Shown here: positions 63,819 to 64,000 of the stretch, one piece after another | Position numbering within the stretch: position 1 is the stretch's first letter | How the letters are laid out: each line of letters begins with the position of its first letter | Assembly (NCBI RefSeq): GCF_005116505.1 | Contig: NZ_SWBR01000003.1 | Coordinates: 544,104-608,103, forward strand | From: Pedobacter polaris | Lineage (GTDB): Bacteria > Bacteroidota > Bacteroidia > Sphingobacteriales > Sphingobacteriaceae | Direction: 5' to 3' | Length of the DNA stretch: 64,000 bases | Translations under genes and position numbers: made by a program | Notes under the pieces: generated by a model | Told to the model about the DNA's origin: nothing | Seen by the model: the letters and a program-made list of their open reading frames with translations, nothing else | Databases searched by the model: none

Positions 63819-64000
63819 TTACAGCCCCTGGTGAAGTTGTGGTGCTTCCCTCATTTCCTGCCCGTGCCGATCCGACGGTGTCATCATATCACAGCTCAGG
63901 TGCAGCCTGAGGTTATTGTATTTTTCTATCGCCCTGCATACGGGCCCAATAGCGGTTGAATAGGATGGAAAGGTAGTGTGCAGTTCAAATTCCGTTTTCA
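63819..64000 (-). mobile_element. IS3-family transposase (OrfB), C-terminal part, cut by window edge
   Basis: On the minus strand a frame enters from the right edge and reads TEFELHTTFPSYSTAIGPV, then AIEKYNNLRLHLSCDMMTPSDRH, and ends at a TAA at 63819. The IEKYNNxRxHLSxxxxTP segment is the C-terminal signature of IS3-family integrase-type transposases (the YNxxRPH motif with the following Leu/Ser and TP). Only the last 60 codons are visible. Whether the insertion sequence is complete cannot be judged here. Confidence 0.8.

Noticed and set aside
63503..63959. Two short frames on the plus strand
   Set aside because: They cover the CGAAG-rich stretch and run antisense to the IS3 transposase end, and have low-complexity or chance-like translations.

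Overview
The window looks like the chromosome of a low-GC member of the Bacteroidota, most likely a Pedobacter-like Sphingobacteriaceae. This rests on several signs: promoters of the TAnnTTTG type, few Shine-Dalgarno sites, fused hisB and hisIE genes, a BatA-like protein, DUF4199, LytS/LytTR regulators, a GT4/GH130 pair, and several families of intergenic palindromic repeats. The species assignment is inference, because no rRNA is present.

Layout. 1-8.8 kb (minus): the left edge cuts a YceH-like gene, followed by a WD40 gene and a complete histidine operon transcribed hisG-D-C-B-H-A-F-IE. A TAnnTTTG promoter, a 19-codon leader peptide with six histidines, and candidate attenuator hairpins precede hisG. 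8.9-12.9 kb: three L,D-transpeptidases. 13.3-20.9 kb (plus): a BatA-like protein, a dihydroorotase homologue without metal ligands, an acidic protein, DUF4199, two GT2 glycosyltransferases and a membrane protein. 21-26.6 kb: a GH3-like enzyme, a broken four-helix-bundle gene, dxr, rseP, hscB and DUF3817. 26.6-36.4 kb: two two-component systems, a decayed M15-like protein, a nucleotide pyrophosphatase-like phosphatase, an AraC regulator and map.

36.5-40.3 kb: a small accessory block between a tRNA-like remnant and an intact tRNA-Leu. It holds a DUF4365-TPR protein (predicted nuclease) and a protein with an Rx4H motif like that of HEPN RNases. 40.5-44.8 kb: a long GT4 glycosyltransferase and a GH130 mannoside enzyme. 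44.8-52.0 kb: a stress and DNA-repair cluster with a PPOX-like stress protein, SpoIIAA-like, DUF6766-like and YciE/F-like proteins, a Nei-like glycosylase, KTSC, a response regulator, two very small proteins, an SDR and Ku.

52.3-59.6 kb is the most unusual part. An orphan Vsr-like endonuclease is followed by arrays of about 150-bp composite palindromes. Embedded in them are two nearly identical DUF559 (Vsr-fold) nuclease genes. The arrays lie on both sides of a conserved ABC-permease/ATPase/GDSL-esterase cluster. Shorter relatives of the same palindrome occur next to hisF, next to the GH3 gene, and in frame inside hisIE, so this repeat family appears to have spread. The right end carries a TraB/GumN gene split by a frameshift, a small lipoprotein, a CGAAG-rich intergenic stretch, and the 3' end of an IS3-family transposase at the edge.
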